DNA of 64,000 bases from Brenneria bubanii (lineage in GTDB: Bacteria > Pseudomonadota > Gammaproteobacteria > Enterobacterales > Enterobacteriaceae). The notes below the pieces were generated by a model. It did not search any database. It worked only from the letters and a program-made list of their open reading frames with translations, and was not told the DNA's origin. Shown piece after piece: positions 1 to 8,502 of the stretch. Each line of letters begins with the position of its first letter. The stretch's first letter is position 1. Position numbers and translations under genes: made by a program. Location: positions 62,001 to 126,000 of the forward strand of contig NZ_JAKMAJ010000014.1 in assembly GCF_022378355.1 (NCBI RefSeq), in the 5' to 3' direction.

Positions 1-1
1 T

Positions 2-508
2 GACGGACGGCTATTGGTTAAAAAAGGGGGCGGTATTCACGACTTCCAGGATTTGGCCGGGAAAGCCGTCGTCACCACCGCCGGCACCACCAATGAAATT
101 CTGCTCAATCAACTGAATGATAAAAACAGCATGAAGATGCGCATCATCTCGGCCAAAGATCACAGCGATGCATTCCGCACGTTGGAAAGCGGACGCGCCG
201 TGGCGTTTTACATGGACGATCCGCTTCTGGCCGGTGAGCGCGCCAAAGCGAAAAAACCTGAGCAGTGGGATATCGTCGGCACCGCGCAGTCTCACGAAGC
301 TTACGGCTGTATGCTGCGTAAAAACGATCCCGAGTTTAAGCAGCTGATGGATAACACCATTGCGGAAGCCCAGACGCGCGGTGAAGCGGAAAAATGGTAT
401 CAGCGTTGGTTCACCCAACCAATCCCGCCTAAAAACATCAATATGAATTTTTCCATGTCCGACGATATGAAGGCGCTGTTTAAAGCGCCAAACGATCGTA
501 TTTTGTAG
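2..508 (+). CDS. gltI: GltI-like glutamate/aspartate ABC transporter periplasmic binding protein (3' part)
   Basis: The gene enters from the left edge, so only the C-terminal part (about 168 residues) is visible. The protein belongs to the type 3 periplasmic solute-binding family and closely follows E. coli GltI: the stretches RIISAKDH, FRTLESGRAVAF, LLAGERAKAKKP, EAYGCMLRK and the ending NMNF...MKALFK are all present. Such proteins capture glutamate and aspartate in the periplasm and deliver them to the GltJKL permease. No gltJ, gltK or gltL follows: the next gene is ycfJ on the opposite strand. This copy is therefore either a solitary binding protein or the last gene of a differently ordered operon to the left. 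Confidence 0.9.
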   Translation, partial: DGRLLVKKGGGIHDFQDLAGKAVVTTAGTTNEILLNQLNDKNSMKMRIISAKDHSDAFRTLESGRAVAFYMDDPLLAGERAKAKKPEQWDIVGTAQSHEAYGCMLRKNDPEFKQLMDNTIAEAQTRGEAEKWYQRWFTQPIPPKNINMNFSMSDDMKALFKAPNDRIL

Positions 509-541
509 TCAGGCTTTACGGCAGTTAATGCTAAAAGTCGT

Positions 542-566
542 GCCCAGAACGTTACGGTTTCTGGGC
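542..566. terminator. Hairpin between convergent gltI-like gene and ycfJ
   Basis: GCCCAGAA (542-549) pairs perfectly with TTCTGGGC (559-566) around a 9-nt loop, in the 88-bp gap between two convergent genes. Position and stem suggest a shared terminator, but neither side has a clear T-run. Confidence 0.4.
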
Positions 567-596
567 AACGTAAGGAAGTGGCGTTCAGGCTAAACG

Positions 597-1136
597 TCAG
601 CTTTGTTGACTAAGAACCAATTGGCCATTTTTATCGACCGGAATCTGCGTTCCGGGATCGCGGTCCATACGAACTTTTCCCTGCTGGTCGCCAATTTTAT
701 AGGTGACGTCATAACCCAGCACTTTCTGCGACTTGTCGTACACCGTCTGGCAGCGTTGCTGCGTCGTGGTGTACGTGTCGTTCTCCTGCATGTTGCCCTG
801 CACCTTGTTGCCGGCATAACCGCCGGCAAGGGCCCCGGCCACCGTCGCCACATCCTGACCACGGCCGCCGCCGAACTGGTGCCCCAATACGCCGCCGGCC
901 ACTGCGCCTAACACCGAGCCGGCGATTTTATGTTCGTCCTGAACTGGACGACGCTGGGTGACATTGACGTTACGGCACTCCTTACGCGGCGTTTTGATCG
1001 TCTCTTTGATGGGGGTTGCCGTCAGCACCTGCGCAAACTGGGGTCGGGATGAAAAAACATCCATACTCGCCACCGCCGCCACGCCCAATGCCGCCACCAC
1101 GCCAATACCTATACCCGCTAACATTGATTTGTTCAC
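597..1136 (-). CDS. ycfJ: YcfJ-like glycine-zipper 2TM protein
   Basis: A 179-residue protein matching E. coli YcfJ along its length. It has an N-terminal hydrophobic segment (about residues 3-20), a Gly-rich glycine-zipper region (SVLGAVAGGVLGHQFGGGRG, then VAGALAGGYAGN), and a C-terminal part ending with a DRDPGTQIP motif. Glycine-zipper proteins of this type are envelope-associated; the exact role of YcfJ is not established. I chose the GTG at 1136, preceded by GGGAGG about 7 nt upstream, because it gives the VNKSMLAG start that matches E. coli; the ATG at 1166 lacks such support. As in E. coli, it lies next to ndh on the same strand. Confidence 0.85.
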   Translation of the reverse strand: MNKSMLAGIGIGVVAALGVAAVASMDVFSSRPQFAQVLTATPIKETIKTPRKECRNVNVTQRRPVQDEHKIAGSVLGAVAGGVLGHQFGGGRGQDVATVAGALAGGYAGNKVQGNMQENDTYTTTQQRCQTVYDKSQKVLGYDVTYKIGDQQGKVRMDRDPGTQIPVDKNGQLVLSQQS

Positions 1137-1299
1137 AGGATACCTCCCGAATATATTTCTACGCATCGCGCAGACCGCGATGGATCCGCAGGTTCATCTG
1201 ACATGTTTTCATCAGAACAGGCGACATACCGCGCCGCCATTAAACAGAGGGAAGTCTGCACAATGTTTATGGATCCCGCAATAAGACTCATGAACCAAA

Positions 1300-1359
1300 T
1301 ATGTTATTTTCATAACATAAAAATATAATTTGAGACTTATCTTAACGAGAATCATTAAT
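1300..1359. promoter_or_regulatory. Inverted repeat and Fur-box-like sequence between ndh and ycfJ
   Basis: The 366-bp gap between ycfJ and ndh holds two notable sequences. TATGTTAT (1300-1307) and ATAACATA (1312-1319) form a perfect 8-bp inverted repeat. The 19-mer at 1341-1359 agrees with the classical Fur consensus at 13 of 19 positions, including the whole AATCATTA part. It lies about 205 bp upstream of the ycfJ start. A 10-codon ORF (1358-1390) follows; I see no support for it being expressed. The Fur call is a pattern match only. Confidence 0.3.
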
Positions 1360-1433
1360 GAAACGATATTTTATTCTGAATGGAAAATAACTGACGATGC
1401 GCGTTCAAACCGAGGTGAGTTCATATCGAATAG

Positions 1434-1498
1434 AAAAAAACGGGGTAAGGCTGCGCTTTCGCCAGCTTACCCCGGAGAGAGCCGGTATCCCGGCTCTC
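1434..1498 (-). terminator. Tandem hairpins, terminator of ndh
   Basis: Two stem-loops lie just below the ndh stop codon. GAGAGCCGG (1477-1485) pairs with CCGGCTCTC (1490-1498) around TATC. CGGGGTAAG (1441-1449) pairs with CTTACCCCG (1466-1474). Read on the minus strand, the second hairpin runs into a T-tract (1434-1440), so it is a good intrinsic terminator. Confidence 0.8.
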
Positions 1499-1502
1499 GG
1501 CA

Positions 1503-2807
1503 TTAATGCAGTTTTAGACGAGGGCGAATTACCCGGTTAATACCACCTACCAGCATCATCAGGCCGGTTTTGATGTAACCATGCAGCGCAATCTGATGCA
1601 TACGATACAGCGAAATATAGACAAAGCGCGCAATACGCCCTTCTACCATCACCGAACCGCGCATCAGGTTCCCCATCAGGCTGCCAACCGTGCTGAACTT
1701 GGATAATGAAACCAATGATCCGTGATCTTTGTAGACGTAGGGTTTCAGCGGTTGTCCGTTTAATACGGCCAGAATATTGGCGTAGCAACGTGATGCCATC
1801 TGGTGCGCGGCCTGCGCACGCGGAGGAACAAAACCGCCGCCCTCCTGCGGACAAGAAGCGCAGTCGCCGATAGCGAAAATATTGGCGTCGCGAGTCGTCT
1901 GCAAGGTCGGCTCCACTACCAGTTGGTTGATGCGATTGGTTTCCAGACCGGCGATATCCTTCATCGCATCCGACGCCTTGATCCCGGCAGCCCATACCAT
2001 CAGGTCGGCTTCAATAAACTCGCCGTCTTTGGTGTTCAACCCGCCGGTTTCGGCGCTGGTTACCATGGTTTTGGTCAGGACGCGCACGCCGATATTGGTC
2101 AGTTCCTGATGCGCCGCAGCGGAAATACGCGGCGGCAACGCCGGTAAAATCCGCTCGCCGGCCTCGACCAGGGTCACGTTCAGCGTACTGTTGTCCAGAC
2201 CATCAAAACCGTAGCTATGTAGCTGTTTCACCGCGTTATGCAATTCCGCGGACAATTCGACTCCGGTGGCGCCGCCGCCGACGATCGCAATGTTAACCCG
2301 TTCCTTTTCTTCCGTATTGGCCGTAAATTTCAGGAACAGATTGAGCATCTCATTATGAAAGCGTCGCGCCTGTTTCGGGTTATCGAGGAAGATACAGTGG
2401 TCTTTTACCCCGGGCGTACCGAAATCATTGGATGTACTGCCCAATGCAACAACCAGAATGTCATACGAAATTTTGCGGGGTGCGACCAGCAACTCACCCT
2501 GCTCATCAAGAATTTCAGCCAGTTGAATCGTCTGCTCCTCACGGTTGATATCCGTCAGCATACCCAACTGGAACTGGAAGGAATGGTTACGGGCATGGGC
2601 CAGATAGCTCAATGCATCCATATCGTCGTCCAACGATCCGGTAGCGACTTCATGCAGCAGCGGTTTCCACAGATGGCTGTGATTACGATCCACCAGCGTA
2701 ATTTCCGCTTTTTTCTTACGACCCAGTTTATGACCCAGACTGGTCGCCAGTTCCAGTCCACCGGCGCCCCCACCGACAATAACAATTTTTTTGGTTGGTG
2801 ATGTCAA
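1503..2807 (-). CDS. ndh: NADH dehydrogenase II (non-proton-pumping NADH:quinone oxidoreductase)
   Basis: A 434-residue flavoprotein that oxidises NADH and reduces ubiquinone at the inner face of the cytoplasmic membrane without pumping protons. The FAD-binding GGGAGG motif is at residues 12-17 and the NADH-binding GGGATG at about 177-182; an IGDCA FAD motif follows further on. The C-terminal region is amphipathic, as expected for a peripheral membrane enzyme. Identity to E. coli Ndh is very high and the length is the same. The start codon is TTG (2805-2807), preceded by AGGGGG, and the family start in E. coli is also a rare UUG. A perfect FNR site upstream suggests anaerobic repression. Confidence 0.96.
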   Translation of the reverse strand: MTSPTKKIVIVGGGAGGLELATSLGHKLGRKKKAEITLVDRNHSHLWKPLLHEVATGSLDDDMDALSYLAHARNHSFQFQLGMLTDINREEQTIQLAEILDEQGELLVAPRKISYDILVVALGSTSNDFGTPGVKDHCIFLDNPKQARRFHNEMLNLFLKFTANTEEKERVNIAIVGGGATGVELSAELHNAVKQLHSYGFDGLDNSTLNVTLVEAGERILPALPPRISAAAHQELTNIGVRVLTKTMVTSAETGGLNTKDGEFIEADLMVWAAGIKASDAMKDIAGLETNRINQLVVEPTLQTTRDANIFAIGDCASCPQEGGGFVPPRAQAAHQMASRCYANILAVLNGQPLKPYVYKDHGSLVSLSKFSTVGSLMGNLMRGSVMVEGRIARFVYISLYRMHQIALHGYIKTGLMMLVGGINRVIRPRLKLH

Positions 2808-2942
2808 AATGACCCCCTAGAATGTGAACCGTTAGTTAATAAGGAGTTAACAATAATATCCTTATATTACATAGGGTTCGCGTAAGTTAAACTTGATTTC
2901 TCAGGCAAGAATAGCATGTCGGGTCATTTGGTCATACCAAAA

Positions 2943-2956
2943 TTGATATATATCAA
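2943..2956. promoter_or_regulatory. FNR-binding site upstream of ndh
   Basis: TTGATATATATCAA is a perfect match to the FNR consensus TTGAT-N4-ATCAA and is fully palindromic. It lies 136-149 bp above the ndh start codon in the gap after ycfP. In E. coli FNR represses ndh without oxygen through upstream sites, so the same control is likely here. A half-site-like TTGAT at 2893-2897 sits closer to the gene. Confidence 0.8.
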
Positions 2957-3094
2957 TTTATTTTCACGCTCAGCGGCTAAAAATCTAAAATTTATTTTTG
3001 ATTTCAGATAATTGTCTTGTTTTAGAGAGTAAAAAAGTGACGACGTCACTGCAGTAACCGTCGCGGCGACAAACGCGAGACAGCGGATTGATGT

Positions 3095-3637
3095 TTATTC
3101 CTGCGATTTGAAAGCCTTTATGCGCGGCAAATGCGGTGAAATGCTTTTGAATTTATGCGTTTGCTCGTCATCCCAAACAATCGGGTAATAGTCCGCCAGC
3201 GACCGTGCGCTGCGCTGGCTGTCCAGCATTTCATCCTCTCGCGACAACAGCACCAGACAGCGCTCGCGATTTTTATCACGGAAATCGGCGACGAATTTCG
3301 TCGCGATGTCCAGATATTCTTCGGGACGATCAATCTTGCCGCGCATGTTCTCCTGCGGGTAAAGATTAGGATTGAAAATCACCTGACGAATGCCGCACAG
3401 GAAACCCAGCCGTTCGGCCCAAAAGCCGCCCAGCCCGACGCCGCATATCAACGGCGATTCATCGCCAGCCTGTTGAACCAGCTTATCAAGCCGCTTCAAC
3501 AGGTGTTGCATATCATGACGCGGATGCAGCGTGCTATAGCTCAACAGCCGGACATCATCATCGATAAATTCAAGCTGTAACACCTTCTCATGGTTACCGG
3601 GACTGGTCGAATCAAAACCATGCAAGTAAATAATCAT
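3095..3637 (-). CDS. ycfP: YcfP, UPF0227 alpha/beta-hydrolase-fold protein
   Basis: A 180-residue protein beginning [10 protein letters not shown], the typical N-terminus of the YcfP family, which has an esterase-like alpha/beta-hydrolase fold. GVGLGGF near residue 74 sits at the nucleophile-elbow position but has Gly where the usual Ser or Cys would be, as in other members. No substrate is established. The start at 3637 has GTGAGG about 8 nt upstream; a longer reading to 3676 lacks support. It lies downstream of nagZ in the same order as E. coli and is probably cotranscribed. Confidence 0.88.
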   Translation of the reverse strand: MIIYLHGFDSTSPGNHEKVLQLEFIDDDVRLLSYSTLHPRHDMQHLLKRLDKLVQQAGDESPLICGVGLGGFWAERLGFLCGIRQVIFNPNLYPQENMRGKIDRPEEYLDIATKFVADFRDKNRERCLVLLSREDEMLDSQRSARSLADYYPIVWDDEQTHKFKSISPHLPRIKAFKSQE

Positions 3638-3694
3638 ATTAATCCTCACCGCTTCTTGGGCTACAGCGCGCCGCATACGTTGTAGCGGTAAATC

Positions 3695-4723
3695 TTATTG
3701 TCGATCTTCTTTATACGCCTGCCAGCGTGCGCTGAGCGCCGTCAGCGTTTGATTGGCCTGCTTCCAGCGCGGCGAATCCAGCAGTTGCCGACGGGAGAAC
3801 GAACCCCGATGATATAAGCTGGTCAATTGGTCCGCTTTGACCGGGGACAGGTTATCCAGAATACTTATCGCCCCCTCTCGGTTGTTACAAGCCAGAACCA
3901 TATCGCAGCCGGCATCCAGGGAGACCCTGGCCCGCTGAGGATAACTCCCCATCACCGCCGCGCCTTCCATCGACAGATCGTCGGAAAAAATGATGCCGTT
4001 AAACCCCAATTCCTGACGCAATATCTGCTTTAACCAGAACGGTGAACCGCTGGCAGGCAGAGCGTCCGCCGCGGTATAAATCACATGAGCCGGCATGATC
4101 GCATCCAGCTGCCGCTGCTGAATAAGCGTCTTAAAAATCAGCATATCATGCGCTCGAATGTCCTCCAGAGGACGAGGATCGATCGGCGTCTCTTTATGGG
4201 AATCCGCGCTAACCGCGCCATGACCGGGGAAATGCTTCCCCGTGGCTTTCATTCCGGCGCTGTGCATGCCGCTGATAAAGCTTTTCGCTATCGCCAACGC
4301 CTTTTCTGGTTGCTCATGAAATGAACGTTCGCCTATTGCGGCGCTTTTGTGGCCGATATCCAGTACCGGAGCAAAGCTGATATCAATATCCATCGAGATC
4401 ATCTCCGCCGCCATCAGCCAGCCCGCCTCATGCGCCAGTCGATGGGCTTCGCTTTCGCTATTCAAGGCGGCAAACGCCTGCGCGGCCGGCAAACGGGTGA
4501 ACCCTTCACGGAAACGCTGCACCCGGCCACCTTCCTGATCGACCGCCACCACTAGACGTTCACGCGAGGCAGCACGGATCTGGCGCACCAGTTCGCGTAA
4601 CTGTTGCGCATCATGGAAATTGCGGGTAAACAAAATCAAACCGCCGACCAGCGGATGCGCTAATACTTCTCTATCTTCAGCGTCCAGCTCGTAGCCGCCG
4701 ACATCTAACATTACTGGTCCCAC
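3695..4723 (-). CDS. nagZ: Beta-N-acetylhexosaminidase NagZ
   Basis: A 342-residue cytoplasmic glycoside hydrolase of family GH3. It removes N-acetylglucosamine from anhydro-muropeptides during peptidoglycan recycling, and its products influence AmpC induction in species that carry it. Visible motifs are [13 protein letters not shown] (about 58-70), KHFPGHG with the following SADSH loop that supplies the catalytic Asp/His pair (about 163-178), and FSDDLSMEG carrying the nucleophile Asp (about 246-254). I chose GTG at 4723: it has GAGG 5 nt upstream and reproduces the E. coli N-terminus GPVMLDV. The ATG at 4738 has no ribosome-binding site. Confidence 0.95.
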   Translation of the reverse strand: MGPVMLDVGGYELDAEDREVLAHPLVGGLILFTRNFHDAQQLRELVRQIRAASRERLVVAVDQEGGRVQRFREGFTRLPAAQAFAALNSESEAHRLAHEAGWLMAAEMISMDIDISFAPVLDIGHKSAAIGERSFHEQPEKALAIAKSFISGMHSAGMKATGKHFPGHGAVSADSHKETPIDPRPLEDIRAHDMLIFKTLIQQRQLDAIMPAHVIYTAADALPASGSPFWLKQILRQELGFNGIIFSDDLSMEGAAVMGSYPQRARVSLDAGCDMVLACNNREGAISILDNLSPVKADQLTSLYHRGSFSRRQLLDSPRWKQANQTLTALSARWQAYKEDRQ

Positions 4724-4767
4724 GAAAACCTCATTCATTTTTCATGTTGTTATTGATACCAACGCCA

Positions 4768-5646
4768 CTATTCATTTATCCCCAACTGCCGACGCAATGG
4801 CGCCAGCTCAAGCAGAAACTTATCCTGTCGGGTTTGCCGCCAGCGTATCTCAAACCACATCAACACCAAATAATCGACCCACGGCAGCCAGCGTTCAGCC
4901 TGTCGCTGAAGGCTGGTCAGAGAAAAGCCTGGCCGCTGCTGTTGATAGCGGTGTAGAAAGCGCCATTGCGCATCGGCATCCAGCTGATTGGCGCGAATAA
5001 TAAAAGCCATTTCCAATCCAATATCGCCATCCGCCGCATACTCCCAGTCTATGAGCATGATGTTTTCACCCGTCAGCAGCAGATTTCCGGCATGAACGTC
5101 CAGGTGCAGCGGCGCAACAGCCAGCGGTTTGGGCGGCGCCTCCCGCTGAAAATGCTGATGGAGGCGCAACAACGCCGGTGAACGCCGTCCGTCATCCATG
5201 CGTTGCCAATGCAGGGCAAACAGCGGTTTTAACGCTAACGGATAACCGCTGCGCGGTCTTCGATGAATACCGGCGAGACAGCGCGCCAACACGCCGTTAT
5301 CCAATAATGCGGCGAACTCCTCCGCAGTGGCGACGCGTCCCGCCACCCACTCGACAATTAACCAGCCATTCTCCCACAGCAGCGGACGCGGCGCGAAACC
5401 CGCCGCCGCCATCCGCCGCAGCAGATGGAACTCACGTTGACGATCGATGCCTGACAGACGACCAGCCGGCGACTGCGGGCGCGCCAGCCCATCAAATCCC
5501 GGCGCGCTGATGCGCCAGCTTTCACTGCTCAACCCGCTAATGGGGGACAAATGAAAACCGGCGGACTCGGCCGCCGGGAAATGCCTACCAATGATATCGG
5601 TAATCTGTTGTTTACTGTTGTACGGCGCCACTGCCCGACCATACAA
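4768..5646 (-). CDS. thiK: Thiamine kinase ThiK
   Basis: A protein of about 287-292 residues in the choline/aminoglycoside kinase-like family. ThiK phosphorylates salvaged thiamine to thiamine monophosphate in the cytoplasm. The catalytic loop HLDVHAGNLL and the metal-binding LIDWEYAADGDIG are clear; the C-terminus FEIRWRQT matches E. coli FEYRWRQT. The N-terminal third is divergent, as usual for ThiK. The outermost start is TTG at 5646, overlapping the lpoB 3' end by 35 nt; GTG at 5631 is an equally possible start, and neither has a strong ribosome-binding site. Translational coupling to lpoB is likely. Confidence 0.88.
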   Translation of the reverse strand: MYGRAVAPYNSKQQITDIIGRHFPAAESAGFHLSPISGLSSESWRISAPGFDGLARPQSPAGRLSGIDRQREFHLLRRMAAAGFAPRPLLWENGWLIVEWVAGRVATAEEFAALLDNGVLARCLAGIHRRPRSGYPLALKPLFALHWQRMDDGRRSPALLRLHQHFQREAPPKPLAVAPLHLDVHAGNLLLTGENIMLIDWEYAADGDIGLEMAFIIRANQLDADAQWRFLHRYQQQRPGFSLTSLQRQAERWLPWVDYLVLMWFEIRWRQTRQDKFLLELAPLRRQLGINE

Positions 5647-6187
5647 TTTCCCCGGTCTGAACCAGCATCAGCTGCATATCCAGTACGGGCGTTTTCACAT
5701 CGCCGCTGACGTCGCTATACAGCACATACTGCGCGCTGACATAGCGAGCCAGTCCAATCGCTTTACTGCGCGACCCCAGGCTATCGTCAACCGACAGACC
5801 TAAAGTTTGTTTCGCCGTGGCGACCTGTTCACGCGGCACCAACGTAAAGGTATTGCTGGACGATAACGCGCCATAGAGTGCATTGGTGGCCTTTGCCGTT
5901 TGCAATGATCCATTGGTGTTGTTCTTTACGCTGTCCAGCAACAGCACACTACCCTGCGTCACGCCGTCGGCCTTCAGCATTTGCGCGACCAGCGGATTGA
6001 TGCTGGCATCCCAATTCAGCGACTGAATTTTAGGCGGCGCCGGAACCGGTTCACCCGGCGGAGGCGTAGATGGCACCGACGGCTCGATCGGTTCAACCGT
6101 CGCCGGCGGCTCCGTAGGCTCAGGCGGCCGACTGGGACACCCGGTCAGCACAAGCGTAGCCAATACCACCCATAGATACTTTTTCAT
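5612..6187 (-). CDS. lpoB: LpoB, lipoprotein activator of penicillin-binding protein 1B
   Basis: A 191-residue outer-membrane lipoprotein that stimulates the peptidoglycan synthase PBP1B (MrcB) from the outer membrane. The N-terminus MKKYLWVV...LVLTGC is a lipoprotein signal with the lipobox LTGC, so the acylated Cys is about residue 16. A Pro/Glu-rich flexible linker (about 18-53) follows, then the globular C-terminal domain. Start at 6187 is set by GAGGAAAC directly upstream; a longer reading to 6235 would hide the signal peptide. In E. coli, ycfL sits between hinT and lpoB; it is missing here. Confidence 0.92.
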   Translation of the reverse strand: MKKYLWVVLATLVLTGCPSRPPEPTEPPATVEPIEPSVPSTPPPGEPVPAPPKIQSLNWDASINPLVAQMLKADGVTQGSVLLLDSVKNNTNGSLQTAKATNALYGALSSSNTFTLVPREQVATAKQTLGLSVDDSLGSRSKAIGLARYVSAQYVLYSDVSGDVKTPVLDMQLMLVQTGEIVWSGSGAVQQ

Positions 6188-6268
6188 GTTTCCTCTCTCA
6201 ACACCCCGGACGCGCGCATCAGTCAGCGCGCCCATCTTTAACAGGTCGACGCATGTCGGCTTTTCGGC

Positions 6269-6625
6269 TCAAACGCGATCGGAAAGTAATGGCCCTAATG
6301 CCTGACCGCCGAGCAAATGCATGTGAATATGGTAAACCTCCTGCCCACCGTGTCGGTTGCAGTTAATAATCAGACGATAGCCATCGTCGGCAATTCCTTC
6401 TTGCTGCGCAATCTTCCCGGCGACCGTGATCATGCGGCCCAATGCGGCCTCATGTTCAGCCGTCGTATCATTAACGGTGGGGATCAAGACATTCGGCACG
6501 ATCAGAATATGTGTCGGCGTCCGCGGCGCGATATCACGAAAGGCGGTTACCAGCTCATCCTGGTAAACGATGTCAGCAGGAATTTCCCGGCGGATAATTT
6601 TACTAAAAATAGTCTCTTCAGCCAT
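6269..6625 (-). CDS. hinT: HinT purine nucleoside phosphoramidase (HIT family)
   Basis: A 118-residue member of the histidine triad family that hydrolyses adenosine 5'-monophosphoramidate-type substrates, including aminoacyl-adenylates. The triad HIHMH lies at residues 99-103, with His101 as the expected nucleophile. Length and sequence match E. coli HinT (119 aa). The start MAEETIF at 6625 is the family start; an extension to 6658 is unsupported. It is probably the first gene of the hinT-lpoB-thiK-nagZ-ycfP run. Confidence 0.94.
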   Translation of the reverse strand: MAEETIFSKIIRREIPADIVYQDELVTAFRDIAPRTPTHILIVPNVLIPTVNDTTAEHEAALGRMITVAGKIAQQEGIADDGYRLIINCNRHGGQEVYHIHMHLLGGQALGPLLSDRV

Positions 6626-6849
6626 GATTGATTTCCTTTTTAAACAAACATGCATCAAATAGTACAGGCAGTATGAGTGACATATTCCATTTGTTTCAAC
6701 CTTCTTCGACGATTTCTGTTTCAGGTGGATACTTCACCCGCAACGCCGCTCGATTTATCGAGTTATCCAGCGCATCCGGTCAAGCCATTGAATCACTCTA
6801 CTCGCCGACGGAGAAAGCCGGCATACACCGTCAAGATACTGCGCGCTAA

Positions 6850-6886
6850 AAAAAGGCCCATGAAAACCATGCACCTTTTTACCTTG
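6850..6886. terminator. Bidirectional hairpin downstream of gldA
   Basis: An A-run followed by AGG, a CATG/CATG inner stem, CC and a T-run forms a hairpin with an internal loop in the 313-bp gap between hinT and the glycerol dehydrogenase gene. It would serve as the gldA terminator on the minus strand. The rest of the gap (6626-6849) should contain the hinT promoter; nothing else is recognisable there. Confidence 0.5.
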
Positions 6887-6938
6887 TCAACCCTAGCCAT
6901 TCGAGGCTTCAACGACCGATGTTCGCCACCGGACGAGC

Positions 6939-8042
6939 TTATCTATCGCGATAGTATTTACCCAGCGAGTCAGCAATCTTCATGGCGTCATAGACATCAT
7001 TCGCGGTAACCTTTCTGACCATGTTGCTCATGGTGTCGCCTTCAGCGCAAGCAACTTCAGCAACGGCACGCCAATCTTGTTCTTTCCACTCCATCAGGCC
7101 AAAATCTTCCAGGCAGAGCGGCAGCCTGGCGGTCTTGATGATCTTGATGACGCCCTCCCACTCTTCTTTCGGCGCATTTTCCAGCACCAGTTGCGTTAGC
7201 AGGCCGAAGACCACTTTTTCACCGTGCTGTGCTTTGTGCAATTCCGGCACCATAGACATACCGTTGTTCACCGCATGGGCCGCAGCCAAACCGCCGGATT
7301 CAGCGCCTACGCCGCTGTCATAAATGGTGGCCTCCAGACAAGCTTCAAAGGCCGGCGAGCTGACTTTGTTTTCCACAGAAATCATGGCCTGTTCGACGTT
7401 GGCTTCCAGTTGTTCAAAACACAGTCTGGCGATGGCCATTCCCGTTGCCGAAGGCTTTCTTAAAATCAGGTTCTGACCGTCAGATCCGTAACAGGCGCGC
7501 GCTTCAAAGTAGGTGGCTAAGGCATCGCCGATGCCCGCGGAGAAAAAGCGCGCTGGCGCTTTAACCAGCACGTTGGGATCGGCTAAGACTGCGTCCGGAT
7601 TTTCAGGCAGAAACAGGTATTTATCAAATTCACCGTTCTCTTTGTACAGAACCGACAGCGCGGTACAGGGGGCATCGGTGGAGGCGATTGTCGGAACAAT
7701 GATGACGGGGGTTTTATGCTGGTAAGCAACGGCCTTCGCCGCATCCAGCGTTTTCCCTCCGCCGATACCCACAATGACATCACAGCCATTTTTTTTTCTT
7801 ATTTCGCACAAACGGTCGACTTCTTTTTGTGTGCATTCGCCAGAGAATTTCTCAATAACGCTGCCAACATCATTTTTTTGCAGATTCAACCTAGTGATTG
7901 AATTGACGGTATCCAGAAAAAAAACGTCGCAAACGATAAGCGCCTGATTACCGAAGTCCTTAATGTATGCACTAGGATCCAGCAAGAGATCTTTTGCGAT
8001 AATGAATTTCTTTGGTGAAGATATAGAACGATGATTACACAC
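6939..8042 (-). CDS. gldA: Glycerol dehydrogenase GldA (iron/zinc-containing alcohol dehydrogenase family)
   Basis: A 367-residue NAD-dependent enzyme that oxidises glycerol to dihydroxyacetone. The NAD-binding GIGGGKTLDAAKA is at residues 92-104. The three zinc ligands characterised in the family are in place: Asp173 (GIGDALATYFEA), His256 (AAAHAVNNG) and His273 (QHGEKVVFG). With GTG at 8042 as start the length equals E. coli GldA and AAGGAG sits 6 nt upstream; the TTG at 8048 abuts the ribosome-binding site and is unlikely. It stands alone between hinT and ptsG, where E. coli has fhuE, so this is a lineage-specific gene exchange. No dihydroxyacetone kinase genes are adjacent. Confidence 0.9.
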   Translation of the reverse strand: MCNHRSISSPKKFIIAKDLLLDPSAYIKDFGNQALIVCDVFFLDTVNSITRLNLQKNDVGSVIEKFSGECTQKEVDRLCEIRKKNGCDVIVGIGGGKTLDAAKAVAYQHKTPVIIVPTIASTDAPCTALSVLYKENGEFDKYLFLPENPDAVLADPNVLVKAPARFFSAGIGDALATYFEARACYGSDGQNLILRKPSATGMAIARLCFEQLEANVEQAMISVENKVSSPAFEACLEATIYDSGVGAESGGLAAAHAVNNGMSMVPELHKAQHGEKVVFGLLTQLVLENAPKEEWEGVIKIIKTARLPLCLEDFGLMEWKEQDWRAVAEVACAEGDTMSNMVRKVTANDVYDAMKIADSLGKYYRDR

Positions 8043-8283
8043 AGGCAACTCCTTGTTTTATATGATTTATAAAAATTTAACCAAAGTTCAAAACGACAGA
8101 TGGTGAGTATGGCTGAATCAAATAAAGGCCCGGCCTGGATTGATATCAATCCCCCCAGCCGATAACTTAAGTTAAATTTATATTAATAGCTTTGTTATTA
8201 TAGAGAGCAAATGGAAACACGCCTATTTTAGCGATATTTTTTCTTGAAACATCACGATAACATTAAATAATTTAATGAATTAA

Positions 8284-8299
8284 CGTGTTTTCCGTCACA
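8284..8299. promoter_or_regulatory. Weak CRP-site candidate upstream of gldA
   Basis: CGTGT-N6-TCACA has one perfect and one 3-of-5 half-site for CRP and lies about 245 bp upstream of the gldA start. The 390-bp gap 8043-8433 is otherwise AT-rich at its gldA end and must hold the gldA promoter; I see no other clear element. Confidence 0.3.
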
Positions 8300-8433
8300 A
8301 GAATTGAACGACGGAGACGAAATCAGCCCACCAGGGCATACAGGATGACTAGAGGCTCGTTTATCCGCAGGGAGCAGTATCGCGACGGGAGCGGGATCCT
8401 CCCATGAAGGGCGGTGGGGAGAAACTAAAGCGG

Positions 8434-8467
8434 TAAAAAAATGCCGGTCACCTTAAGTGACCGGCAT
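8434..8467 (-). terminator. ptsG terminator
   Basis: ATGCCGGTCAC (8441-8451) and GTGACCGGCAT (8457-8467) form a perfect 11-bp stem with a 5-nt loop, followed on the minus strand by a T-run (8434-8440). It is a textbook intrinsic terminator 36 bp past the ptsG stop. Confidence 0.9.
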
Positions 8468-8502
8468 CTGCTTTCGCCTCGTTGAATCTCGTCAACGAAG
8501 TA

